Source: Bin87 sp963665395 (GTDB taxonomy: Bacteria; Chloroflexota; Dehalococcoidia; Lucifugimonadales; UBA3495). Taken from it: a DNA stretch of 64,000 nt. The notes under the pieces were generated by a model, which did no database searches, was not told where the DNA came from, and saw only the letters and a program-made list of their open reading frames with translations. Shown here in pieces: positions 51,580-59,907 of this stretch. The DNA lies in contig OY762251.1 of assembly GCA_963665395.2 (NCBI GenBank), positions 2,604,001-2,668,000 on the forward strand, read 5' to 3'. The number at the start of each line of letters is the position of its first letter. Within the stretch, counting starts at the first letter, position 1. A program made the position numbers and the translations under genes.

Positions 51580-52515
51580 TTATCCAACCGGCGACAATCC
51601 CTCGTCGGCGCGCACCTCGTTGATGATCTCCAGCACCCGCTGCTGGAAAGGTGGGTAGGACAGCTCGAACTCCGTCAGCAGGCGGCTGTTGTCCACCAGG
51701 TAGTTGCCCGAGTGCTCCCGGCCGCCCTCGTTGTCGAAGCTGATCTGCGCGTCGGGCAGGTAGCCGCGCACTATCTCCGCCAGGTCGCCCAGGCTGATCG
51801 CCGTGCCGCCGGAGTTGTATATCGAGCGCTCGCTCCGATCCACCAGGGACACGCGGACAAACGCCTCGGCGATGTCCTCCACGTGGATGGGCAGCCGCCA
51901 CATATCCTGGTAGGGGAAGCTCACCGGCTCCCCCCGGGACGGCAGCGTGATGCAGCGCACGTGGTCAACGGAACCGCGCACCTTGTCCGGCCCGGTCACG
52001 TTGGCCGGCCGGATGCCGGCGATGCTCATGCCGTAGTTCTCGTTGAACATCTTGGCCTGGAACTCGTTGAAAATCTTGTGCGTCGCGTACTGGCTGTCGC
52101 CGAAGACGCCATCATCTTCGTTGGTCTCCCGGTCGCCAAAGTTGGACTGCTGCCCGCTGACGGCCACGGAACTGGCGTACACGATGCGGTTGACGCCCAG
52201 CAGCCGCCCGGCCTCAAAGCAGTTGTCCATGCCCAGGATGTTGAGGCGCATCTGGTGGTGCGGGTTGCCCTCGCCGCCGCCCAGCAGGTAGGCCAGGTTG
52301 ATGATGCGGTCGGGCTGAGATTCCACAATGGCGTGGACCACCTGCTCAAACTCGGTGATGTCCACCCGGGCGCTACGGAACGCGCCCCGGTCAACGCCGG
52401 GAATGTCCGGTATCGGGTTGATGTCCGAGGCGTACACGTCCTCGCCCCGTTCCACCAGCTTGCGAATGACCCGCGGGCCGATGAAACCGGCGCCGCCCAG
52501 AACCAGAACCGTCAT
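51580..52515 (-). CDS. NAD-dependent epimerase/dehydratase family protein
   Basis: 311 residues of extended SDRs. Rossmann start TVLVLGGAGFIGPRVIRKLV (GGxGFIG, about 2-21), and the YATHKIFNE (YxxxK) catalytic pair at about 147-155, plus Ser in YASSVAVSG. Substrate could be a nucleotide sugar or a lignin-type compound. Starts ten bases after DUF6338's start codon region upstream, so separate control is likely. Confidence 0.85.
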   Translation of the reverse strand: MTVLVLGGAGFIGPRVIRKLVERGEDVYASDINPIPDIPGVDRGAFRSARVDITEFEQVVHAIVESQPDRIINLAYLLGGGEGNPHHQMRLNILGMDNCFEAGRLLGVNRIVYASSVAVSGQQSNFGDRETNEDDGVFGDSQYATHKIFNEFQAKMFNENYGMSIAGIRPANVTGPDKVRGSVDHVRCITLPSRGEPVSFPYQDMWRLPIHVEDIAEAFVRVSLVDRSERSIYNSGGTAISLGDLAEIVRGYLPDAQISFDNEGGREHSGNYLVDNSRLLTEFELSYPPFQQRVLEIINEVRADEGLSPVG

Positions 52516-52541
52516 AATTGCACCTCCATTACATGAGAGTC

Positions 52542-52613
52542 TTTACATGGATATACAGGATGGACAGGATAAGTATTAAATGAAATCCCGTTTATCCTGT
52601 ATATCCATGTAAA
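52542..52613. repeat. Inverted repeat TTTACATGGATRTACAGGAT, copy 2
   Basis: Left arm TTTACATGGATATACAGGAT, right arm ATCCTGTATATCCATGTAAA, A/T-rich middle. Same family as 10465-10534 with R = A here. It lies between the epimerase start and the methyltransferase stop. Confidence 0.85.
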
Positions 52614-52617
52614 ATAA

Positions 52618-53442
52618 TCACTTGCGGATTGCTACGAAGAACAGTCGCCGAAACGGATATAGCGTAACCCCGTCGGCCCGCTTGGGATATTCCTTGTTGA
52701 GACGACGCCGGTACTCTTCGACGTACTGCTCCCGCTCCCCATCATCCAACCCGTTCAGGATGGGCCGCAGGCCGGTTCCCGTAACCCATTCCAGCACCGC
52801 GTCCTCCCCGGTCAGAACGTGCTGGTACTCCGTCGTCCAAACGTCCAGATGCGCCGCCCCGGGCGCCAGCATATCGTAATAGAAATCGGGATCCTGCACC
52901 CAACGGTTGCCCACCGCCGTCCGCAACTCCGCGCTTCCCATGGCCCGCCCATTCTCGCCGCCGTTCTCCAGCGTCTCGCGCATAATCTGATGCGACCGCA
53001 TATCCCAGCTCAAGGGAGCCTGCACCGCCAGGCAGCCGCCCGCCGGCAGCATACCCCACAAACGGGGCACCAGCTCGTGGTGGTCCGGCACCCACTGGAT
53101 AACGGCGTTGGAGTAGAAAACTGACGGCGCCCGGTCGGGCCGCCAGTCGGCCAGGTCGCCCTCCTGCCACCGGACCCGCGACGCAGTGGACCCCGCTTGC
53201 GCCAGCATTTCCGGCGAATTGTCCACGCCGGCCACGTCGGCATCCGGCCACCGCTCCGCCAGCAGCCGGGTCACGTTCCCGCTCCCACACCCTAAATCAT
53301 AGACCACGTCCGGATGTTCCAGCGGTATCCGCCCCATCAGGTCCAGCGCCGGCCGCAAACGGTGGTCGGCAAACTTCAAGTACTGCCCCGGATCCCAGGA
53401 CTCTCCGGCCAGGTCCCGCTGGTGCGGCGATACCTGCGTCAT
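52618..53442 (-). CDS. Trans-aconitate 2-methyltransferase-like SAM methyltransferase
   Basis: 274 residues from ATG 53442. SAM motif I VVYDLGCGSGNVTRLLAERWP (about 45-65), VAGVDNSPEML (about 69-79), and motif YSNAVIQWVPDH (about 112-123), the Tam-type N-A-x-x-x-W signature. The rest matches Tam in length. It would methylate a small carboxylic acid. Confidence 0.82.
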   Translation of the reverse strand: MTQVSPHQRDLAGESWDPGQYLKFADHRLRPALDLMGRIPLEHPDVVYDLGCGSGNVTRLLAERWPDADVAGVDNSPEMLAQAGSTASRVRWQEGDLADWRPDRAPSVFYSNAVIQWVPDHHELVPRLWGMLPAGGCLAVQAPLSWDMRSHQIMRETLENGGENGRAMGSAELRTAVGNRWVQDPDFYYDMLAPGAAHLDVWTTEYQHVLTGEDAVLEWVTGTGLRPILNGLDDGEREQYVEEYRRRLNKEYPKRADGVTLYPFRRLFFVAIRK

Positions 53443-53614
53443 TATAAACGGCCCCCATACTCGCCAGTGTGGCAACGCAGCCGACTGCGCCCCAGACGAG
53501 TATAGGCAGCCCCCAAACCGAGCGTCAACCAACGGCATCGATACCGACCCGCTCAACCGGCGCGCGATTACCCTTGCTGAATATAATTGTTGCAATATAC
53601 AAATCATTCAAACA

Positions 53615-53623
53615 TGATATAAT
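53615..53623 (+). promoter_or_regulatory. Extended -10 promoter for the GLUG protein
   Basis: TGATATAAT, an extended -10 (TGxTATAAT) about 65 bases before the ATG at 53688, within an unusually A/T-rich stretch. No clear -35 is needed. Confidence 0.6.
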
Positions 53624-53687
53624 TAGCCCCGTCGGCGCCGGTCGGGCCATAAAGGCAGACGCATCCGAGGCGGTTTGAGGCAGTAAT

Positions 53688-56012
53688 ATGAGCGGTAAGT
53701 TGCGATTCGCGCCCGTAATTTTGGCGGCTCTGGCGGTCACCATCGTTTTCTCGATCCTGATGCTCGGGGGAGGTGAGACGCCCGGCGTCAAGGCGCAATC
53801 CGCGCCGGGCGCGGTCAATAACCTGACCTTGACCCGCGCCGACGGCACGGTCACCGCCAGCTGGGACGGGCCCGGCGGGGCGACGAAATACCACGTCACC
53901 TACACTACCACCGGCGGCGGCAGTTGGTCCCTGGCCGCCCTGGAAAACGCTACGAACAGCATCACCATCACCGGCGCGGACAACAGCAAGACCTACGTCG
54001 TCGGCGTGCGCGCCGGCAACGACCACGGTTGGAGCGGCTGGCGCAACTCCCCGTCGGCCGGGCCGTATGTGCCACCGACGCCAACACCCACACCTACCCC
54101 GACGCCTACGGCTACTCCAACCGCCACGCCGACGCAAGCGCCGAACTCGCCGCCGCCGGGAGGGCTCCAGGTCACCGACGCCGGGCTGGTCACCTGGGCC
54201 ATGGACGGCCCGCAGTTCGAGCCCCTGATTGACGCTCTCTTTGACCACTTTGAATTGCGCTGGCAGGAAAAGCCGGCCGACGGCTCGGCGGTAGATTGGG
54301 ACAACGCCGCCAACAACGTCTTCATCTACGACCCCGACGTAATGTCCTACCAGTTGCCCAACGTGGACGCCGGCAAACGGTACGCAGTCAAGCTGTACCT
54401 GCGCCTCAAGACGGACGCCGTAGAGTTCGGCGCAGCCCAGCCCGCCCCCACACCGACGCCGACACCCACGCCCACGGCGACAGCGACGCCTGCCCCAACG
54501 CCGACACCTACTCCAACGCCCACGGCGACTCCTACACCTACCCCAACGCCAACACCCGCGCCCGTCGGAACGGACTACGACGCTGACGACGACGGCCTCA
54601 TTGAGATTACCTCCATCGCCCAAATCGCTGAATTGTCCTATGACGCGAATGGCGACGGAGTGCCCACCGACAACGGGGTCGCCCGGTACGCCGCCGTCTT
54701 CCCCAACGCGCAGAGCGGCATGGGCTGCCCCAACAGCGGGTGCATCGGCTACGAGCTGACTAGCGACCTGAGCTTCGACTCCAACACGAGTTGGCATTAC
54801 GTCGGCTTCGACGCTATCTTGGAAGGCAACGGATACACCCTTTCCAACCTTTACATCAATCGCTCCAATGGTACCCGGGTCGGGTTGTTCGGCAGACTGC
54901 TCAGCAATGGCGTCATCAGGAACTTGACCCTGAGCTCCGTTGACGTGACTGGCAAAAGTAACGTCGCCGGGTTAGTCGGGGCGAACCGAGGATCTATTGT
55001 CAACGTCACCGTCAGCGGAACCGTGACCGGCAATGAAAGCGTCGGCGGCGTGGTGGGCGACCACGAAGTCGGTAGCGAGGTCACCAACAGCTCTGCCAGC
55101 GGAACCGTGACCGGCGACACCTACGTCGGCGGCGTGGTTGGGAGAAGCTACGCCGGCTCCGGCGCCGTTACCAACAGTACCTTTAGCGGAACCGTGACCG
55201 GCAGATCTGCCGTCGGCGGCCTGGTCGGGGTGAATTACGGCACCCCCGCTGACGCTGACGACATTACCGGCAGCAGCAGCAGCGGCACGGTGACCGGCGA
55301 GGAGTACGTCGGCGGCCTGGTTGGAGTCAACAGCCATAACGCCAGTATCACCACGTCAAGCAGCAGCAGCGCAGTGACCGGCAACAAGTACGTTGGCGGC
55401 ATGATCGGAACCAACAGCGGCGCCGTCATATTCGGAGGCGCCAGCGGAACCGTGACCGGCGTAGATTACGTCGGCGGCCTGGTTGGGACCAACAGCAGCA
55501 GCGGCAGCATCAGCGACAGCGCCGCCAACGGAGCGGTGACCGGCGAGGAGTACGTCGGCGGCCTGGTCGGGGACAACGACAGCAGCGCTGTCATAACCGA
55601 CAGCAACGCCAGCGGCGACGTCACCGGCTTCGCCTACATGGGAACCCTGACGGGCTCCAACCACGGTACGATTACCAACAGCCAGGGCACCGGAGCGGTG
55701 AATCAACTGCCGGCCCTGGCCACGGCCAGCGTAACCAACGCCGGGCTGGTGTCGTGGGAATACGAACTGGCGTCGGGCGTCAATTTCAAATACGTGCAAG
55801 TGCGCTGGATTGAAAAGCCGGCCAGCGGTGCGCCCAACTGGGGCGACGCGGACAAGGATATAATCCGGGACGCCAACGCATCATCCTACCAGATTACCGG
55901 GCTTGCGTCTGGCACGGAGTACGCGGTGCGGCTCTTCTTCGGCCTCAGATCCAGCGGCGCGTTCAAACAGCTGAAGGTGGACGCCGGCGCATTCACCCCG
56001 TCCGGCGGCTAG
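53688..56012 (+). CDS. Secreted FN3/GLUG-repeat surface protein
   Basis: 774 residues. Signal peptide to about residue 37 (ends GVKAQ), FN3-like domain (about 40-125), a Pro-Thr linker, a module (about 158-245), a second Pro-Thr linker, a Ca-binding-like DYDADDDGLIEI loop, then at least eight GLUG-type repeats of about 25 residues (YVGGLVGVN ... SGTVTG, about 400-660). It ends with a module related to the one at about 158-245 (LVSWEYELASGVNFKYVQVR). No anchor is seen, so it may be an adhesin released or held by the repeats. Confidence 0.8.
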   Translation: MSGKLRFAPVILAALAVTIVFSILMLGGGETPGVKAQSAPGAVNNLTLTRADGTVTASWDGPGGATKYHVTYTTTGGGSWSLAALENATNSITITGADNSKTYVVGVRAGNDHGWSGWRNSPSAGPYVPPTPTPTPTPTPTATPTATPTQAPNSPPPGGLQVTDAGLVTWAMDGPQFEPLIDALFDHFELRWQEKPADGSAVDWDNAANNVFIYDPDVMSYQLPNVDAGKRYAVKLYLRLKTDAVEFGAAQPAPTPTPTPTPTATATPAPTPTPTPTPTATPTPTPTPTPAPVGTDYDADDDGLIEITSIAQIAELSYDANGDGVPTDNGVARYAAVFPNAQSGMGCPNSGCIGYELTSDLSFDSNTSWHYVGFDAILEGNGYTLSNLYINRSNGTRVGLFGRLLSNGVIRNLTLSSVDVTGKSNVAGLVGANRGSIVNVTVSGTVTGNESVGGVVGDHEVGSEVTNSSASGTVTGDTYVGGVVGRSYAGSGAVTNSTFSGTVTGRSAVGGLVGVNYGTPADADDITGSSSSGTVTGEEYVGGLVGVNSHNASITTSSSSSAVTGNKYVGGMIGTNSGAVIFGGASGTVTGVDYVGGLVGTNSSSGSISDSAANGAVTGEEYVGGLVGDNDSSAVITDSNASGDVTGFAYMGTLTGSNHGTITNSQGTGAVNQLPALATASVTNAGLVSWEYELASGVNFKYVQVRWIEKPASGAPNWGDADKDIIRDANASSYQITGLASGTEYAVRLFFGLRSSGAFKQLKVDAGAFTPSGG

Positions 56013-56100
56013 CCCCCCACGAGCGCCCACGTTCCCTGCCGATTAGGCGGCCGGGAACGTCGCGCCAACGTATGGCATCGGAGGTAGGGGACGGGGTGTC

Positions 56101-56205
56101 GTCAGAAGCAGTATCCCTCGTATTTGCCGCAATTGGACCGGATTGAGGAGCTCTCTCCCGTTGCGCCGCTCCAATCCTTCAAATCCCGTCAATCCTGCTT
56201 CTGAC
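56101..56205. repeat. Long inverted repeat family GTCAGAAGCAGGAT, copy 3
   Basis: Starts GTCAGAAGCAGTATC and ends AATCCTGCTTCTGAC. Its right arm overlaps the end of the truncated 56189-56422 gene and provides its stop. Confidence 0.85.
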
Positions 56206-56422
56206 GTTCCTCCCCCTCGAAAGCAGGGACGCGGCGCAAGTCGCCAACCGCGTCGAACAGCAGGCTGTGCCCCCGGTGTTGCCAGCCGCGGCTATTCGCC
56301 ACCGCCTTCACAATCTGGGCCGCCGCCCCCCAGCCTTTTTCCGACGCCTGGCGCGCGTCGCCGCCGGCCAGTTCCGCGCGGGCCTGAGCACTGTTCAGAG
56401 TTGAGGATAATCTCCCGCTCAA
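56189..56422 (-). pseudogene. PaREP1/HEPN-like gene truncated by a repeat
   Basis: 77 residues: ELAGGDARQASEKGWGAAAQ and IVKAVANSRGWQHRGHSLL are the same core as in the 3951 and 35285 proteins, but about 40 C-terminal residues are missing. The frame runs into the right arm of the adjacent repeat (GTCAGAAGCAGGATTGA) and stops there. This suggests the repeat joined the gene at this point. Confidence 0.65.
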
Positions 56423-56456
56423 CCCGTCGTTCCCGCTACCCCTTGAAACATGAACG

Positions 56457-57776
56457 TCACCGCCCCCGGCCCCGCAGCGCCAGCAAGCGCCCGTCCTGGG
56501 TGGGAACGTACAGCGTCTCGCCGGACACTGCCGGCGCCGCCGATGCCCAGCCGCTTTCCAGAGCGTGCCGCCACGCCTCTGTGCCGTCCCCGGCGTTAAG
56601 GGCGATCAGTGCGCCGTCCACCGTAGCCAGCAACAGGAAATCCCCCGCTGCCACCGGCTCGGCAACCACCTCCTGCTCCAACTGCGTCTCCCACAACTCC
56701 GCGCCGCTGCCGGCGTCAAAGGCGGTTGCCTTGTTGTCCTCGTTGACGACGAACAGCCGGCCGTTGGCGTAGGCCGGGCTGTATTTGACTCGTCCTTGCG
56801 CCGACGCTACCCAGACGGTGCCCGTCTGCTGCGGTGGCGTCTTCAGCAGCCGCCAGTAGAAGAAGTTGAACTTGGCGACGTAGGCAAAGCGGCTGAACGG
56901 CCGGCTCACTGCCGCCGTGTCCATCGCCCAGACGCCGCCCCGGTTGGTGACGAAGTAGGCCCGACCATCGGCGATCACCGGCCCGCCGGCCACCGGCGTG
57001 CCGGAGAAGAACGCCAGCCGCCGCCGTCCCGTTTCAGCATCTATCGTGATGAATCGCTCACCCAGCGACGTCGTCGCTATTACCGATCCGTCCGTTGCCG
57101 GATGTCCCACCACCCAGCCGTTGGCCGGCGCCGACCACCTCCGTTCTCCGGTGGCCGCGTCCAAAGCTTCCAGCTCGCCGTTGGTGGAGCCGATATAGAC
57201 GGTGCCGTCCACCACGATGGCCGACCCCAGCACGATGTTGCCCAGGTTGCGCTCCCACTGCAGCTGTCCGTCTTGCTGGCCCAAGGCCAGTATCCGGTGG
57301 TTCCGCGCCCCCAGATAAACGGCGCCTCCCGCCACCGCCGGCGCGCTGTCCGAGGGCGAGCCGATTTCATAGTCCCACACAATTTCCCCATTTGCGGCAT
57401 TCAATCCTGCTGCCACGCCGTCCTCGGTGGTGATGAACACCATGTCGCTCACCACCGCCGGGCTAGCCATCATCACGCCGGGCGTGTCAATCTCCCACCG
57501 CGTGGTGAAGGGAGCCTCCGGCGCCGGCCCCGGCGCCCATCCCGCCCCGTCCGCGCCGCGCCGTATGGACGGCCAATCCCCGGCCGCTTCCGACATCTGG
57601 TGGTTTGCGGTGGCATCCGGCGGCGGAAACAGCAGCGGCCCCACTTGAAACGCGCGGTACGCCCACACTGCCACCAGGACGGCGATGACCAAGGCCACCG
57701 CCAGCCAGAAACGGGAATTGCGTAGCCACCGACGCCAACCGCCGGTGGCTGCCAGTGTGGACGAGGCTTGTGCCAC
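56457..57776 (-). CDS. PQQ-type beta-propeller repeat protein, membrane-anchored
   Basis: 439 residues, GTG start. One transmembrane helix at about 20-40 (FWLAVALVIAVLVAVWAY), then a soluble part with PQQ-like blades such as DGVAAGLNAANGEIVWDYEIGS and DGTVYIGSTNGELEALDAATGERRW. Related to BamB and outer sensor propellers. It is next to the oligopeptide ABC transporter, on the same strand 33 bases away, so it may bind transporter ligands or partner proteins. Confidence 0.8.
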   Translation of the reverse strand: MAQASSTLAATGGWRRWLRNSRFWLAVALVIAVLVAVWAYRAFQVGPLLFPPPDATANHQMSEAAGDWPSIRRGADGAGWAPGPAPEAPFTTRWEIDTPGVMMASPAVVSDMVFITTEDGVAAGLNAANGEIVWDYEIGSPSDSAPAVAGGAVYLGARNHRILALGQQDGQLQWERNLGNIVLGSAIVVDGTVYIGSTNGELEALDAATGERRWSAPANGWVVGHPATDGSVIATTSLGERFITIDAETGRRRLAFFSGTPVAGGPVIADGRAYFVTNRGGVWAMDTAAVSRPFSRFAYVAKFNFFYWRLLKTPPQQTGTVWVASAQGRVKYSPAYANGRLFVVNEDNKATAFDAGSGAELWETQLEQEVVAEPVAAGDFLLLATVDGALIALNAGDGTEAWRHALESGWASAAPAVSGETLYVPTQDGRLLALRGRGR

Positions 57777-57809
57777 TCTAACCGCTTATGGCCCGCAACG
57801 CAGGGAGGA

Positions 57810-58727
57810 CTAGGTCCGTCCCCGCAGCTTGGGATCCAGGGCGTCGCGGATGGAGTCGCCGAACAGGTTGAACGCCAGCACCGTTATCGTGATGGCCAGG
57901 CCGGGGAATATCACCATCCACCAGCGCGGGATCAGCCCCGCCGCTACCGGCCCGCCCAGCATATTGCCCCACGTCGCCGTCGGCAGCGGCACGCCCACGC
58001 CCAGGAACCCCAGCGACGCCTCCAGGATGATCACCGAACCCAGGTGCGCCGTCGCCAGCACCAGCCAGGGGGCGACGCACTGCGGCGCAATGTGCCGGAT
58101 CATCACCCGGCTGCTGGACGCCCCGATGGCCTGCGCCGCGTCCACGTAGGCGTACTCTTTCACGCTCAGGGTCACCGAGCGCACCACCCGCACCGCGATT
58201 GGGATGCGCGTGATCCCGATGGCGACGATCACCGTCCAGACGCCGGCCCCCATGGCCAGCACCAGTATCATTGCCAGGATCAGCGTGGGGAAGGACATCA
58301 TCAATTCCAGGAAACGCTGGCTGTAGATGTCAAACCGGCCGCCGAGGTAACCGGCGGCCACGCCCCAGGCCGCGCCCAGGAAGTCGCCCACCACCACGGC
58401 CACCAGCGCCACGAACAGCGATATTCTGGCGCCATGCACCACCCGGCTGTACAGGTCGCGGCCGATGTCGTCGGTGCCCATCCAGTGCGCCGCGCTGGGC
58501 GGCTCCCGCAGGGCGCGGAAGTTGGCTTCGTCGGTGGGGTGGTGCGTCGCTACCCAGGGAGCGAAAATCGCCACCGCCACTATGGCAATGATCATCACGC
58601 CCGATACGGCCCCCATGGGGTTGCGCTGGCAGAAGTGGATGATGACCCACCACCAGCCCTGGCTGCGGGGCGCCTCCTGTTCCAGGAGGACTTCGCCGGC
58701 AGTTGTTGCAGTGTTTTCCTGTGCCAC
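57810..58727 (-). CDS. Peptide/oligopeptide ABC permease (DppC-like)
   Basis: 305 residues, GTG start. Five or six helices. The EAA loop between helices is seen in the stretch YVDAAQAIGASSSRVMIRHIAP (about 192-213) with its Gly. N-terminal segment NPMGAVSGVMIIAIVAVAIFAPWVA marks DppC-type permeases. Works with the permease upstream and the periplasmic binding proteins; the ATPases are not in view. Confidence 0.88.
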   Translation of the reverse strand: MAQENTATTAGEVLLEQEAPRSQGWWWVIIHFCQRNPMGAVSGVMIIAIVAVAIFAPWVATHHPTDEANFRALREPPSAAHWMGTDDIGRDLYSRVVHGARISLFVALVAVVVGDFLGAAWGVAAGYLGGRFDIYSQRFLELMMSFPTLILAMILVLAMGAGVWTVIVAIGITRIPIAVRVVRSVTLSVKEYAYVDAAQAIGASSSRVMIRHIAPQCVAPWLVLATAHLGSVIILEASLGFLGVGVPLPTATWGNMLGGPVAAGLIPRWWMVIFPGLAITITVLAFNLFGDSIRDALDPKLRGRT

Positions 58728-58753
58728 GATAACGCTCCTCCACGCCTGCCGGG

Positions 58754-59710
58754 TTAGCTGTACCGGATCCGCGGGTCAATCCAGGCGTAGGATATGTCCA
58801 CCAGCAGATTGGTCAGCACGAACACGATGCCGTACAGCAGCACCAGGTTCTGGATCACCACGTAGTCCCGCTCGAAGAAGGCCGCCACCAGCGTCCGCCC
58901 CAGGCCGGGCACTCCGAAAGCCTGTTCCACCGCCACCGAGCCCCCAATCAGGAAGCCCAGCAGCACTCCGGACAGGGTGACGACCGGCATGATGGCGTTG
59001 CGCAGGGCGTGGCGCATGATGACCAGCCGTTCCGCCAGCCCCTTGGCCCGGGCCGTGCGGATGTAGTCCTCGTGAATGGTTTCCAGCAGCGCCGACCGGG
59101 CCATCCGGCACACGTAGGCCGCCTGGCCCAGCCCCAGCACCAGCGCCGGCCCCCACACGATTTGCAGGTTCGCCCAGGGGTCTTCCCAGATGTTGATGAC
59201 CCCCAGCGGCGCTTTCCATTCCAGCGTTAACACCAGCGTCAACACGATGACGGTTCCTAACCAGAAGTTCGGTATCGCCAGGAACAGTACCGAGAAGAAC
59301 CGCCCGATGTAGTCGAAAACGCTGTTCCGTTTCATCGCCGCCAGTATCCCCACCGGCAGCCCGATTATCCACGACAGCAGCACCGAAATGATGGCGATTT
59401 CCAACGTAATCGGCCCCCGGCTGATGATGAGGTCCATCACCGTGCTGGAACGCCAGAACGACTGCCCCAGCTTCAGCGTCACGATGTCCTTCAGCCAGTC
59501 CACGTATTGCAGATAGATGGGCTTGTCCAACCCCAGGCTGGCGATGATACGCTGCCGGTCCTCCTCGCTGAGCTGGAGGGTGCCTTCCTCCCCGAACATC
59601 ACCGTCAGCACGTCGCCCGGCAATATCCGCATCACCAGGAAGATGATGATGGTCAACCCGATCAGCGCCGGTATCGCCAGCAGCACGCGGCGCAGAATGT
59701 ACTTTTGCAT
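58754..59710 (-). CDS. Peptide/oligopeptide ABC permease (DppB-like)
   Basis: 318 residues. Starts MQKYILRRVLLAIPALIGLT and has the EAA-type loop DYIRTARAKGLAERLVIMRHALRNA (about 216-240). Six hydrophobic segments. RBS GGGAGG seven bases upstream. First of two permease genes, separated by 26 bases. Confidence 0.9.
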   Translation of the reverse strand: MQKYILRRVLLAIPALIGLTIIIFLVMRILPGDVLTVMFGEEGTLQLSEEDRQRIIASLGLDKPIYLQYVDWLKDIVTLKLGQSFWRSSTVMDLIISRGPITLEIAIISVLLSWIIGLPVGILAAMKRNSVFDYIGRFFSVLFLAIPNFWLGTVIVLTLVLTLEWKAPLGVINIWEDPWANLQIVWGPALVLGLGQAAYVCRMARSALLETIHEDYIRTARAKGLAERLVIMRHALRNAIMPVVTLSGVLLGFLIGGSVAVEQAFGVPGLGRTLVAAFFERDYVVIQNLVLLYGIVFVLTNLLVDISYAWIDPRIRYS

Positions 59711-59803
59711 ACGGCCCCTCCCGGGTTGATTATCCCTTATAACTCGTCATTCCGGCGAAATTCGCAGATGCGCCTTTGGCGTGCCGGAATCCGGCGGTCA
59801 TGT

Positions 59804-59893
59804 GTCAGAAGCAGGATGTTCGGGATTGCAAGGATTAGCCGGATTTGAGCGCATCCTGAAAATCCCTGAAATCCTGTCAATCCTGCTTCTGAC
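59804..59893. repeat. Long inverted repeat family GTCAGAAGCAGGAT, copy 4
   Basis: Starts GTCAGAAGCAGGATGTTCGG and ends AATCCTGCTTCTGAC. It is placed between the permease and binding-protein genes. Its first arm is nearly the same as that of copy 5 at 62085. A separate small inverted repeat with TCATTCCGGCG and GCCGGAAT is at 59755-59793. Confidence 0.85.
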
Positions 59894-59907
59894 AATCAAT
59901 CAACGTC

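Noticed and set aside
54440..54580. CCNAC-rich tandem units as a possible CRISPR-like array
   Set aside because: It is the Pro-Thr linker of the GLUG protein; no spacers and no cas genes.
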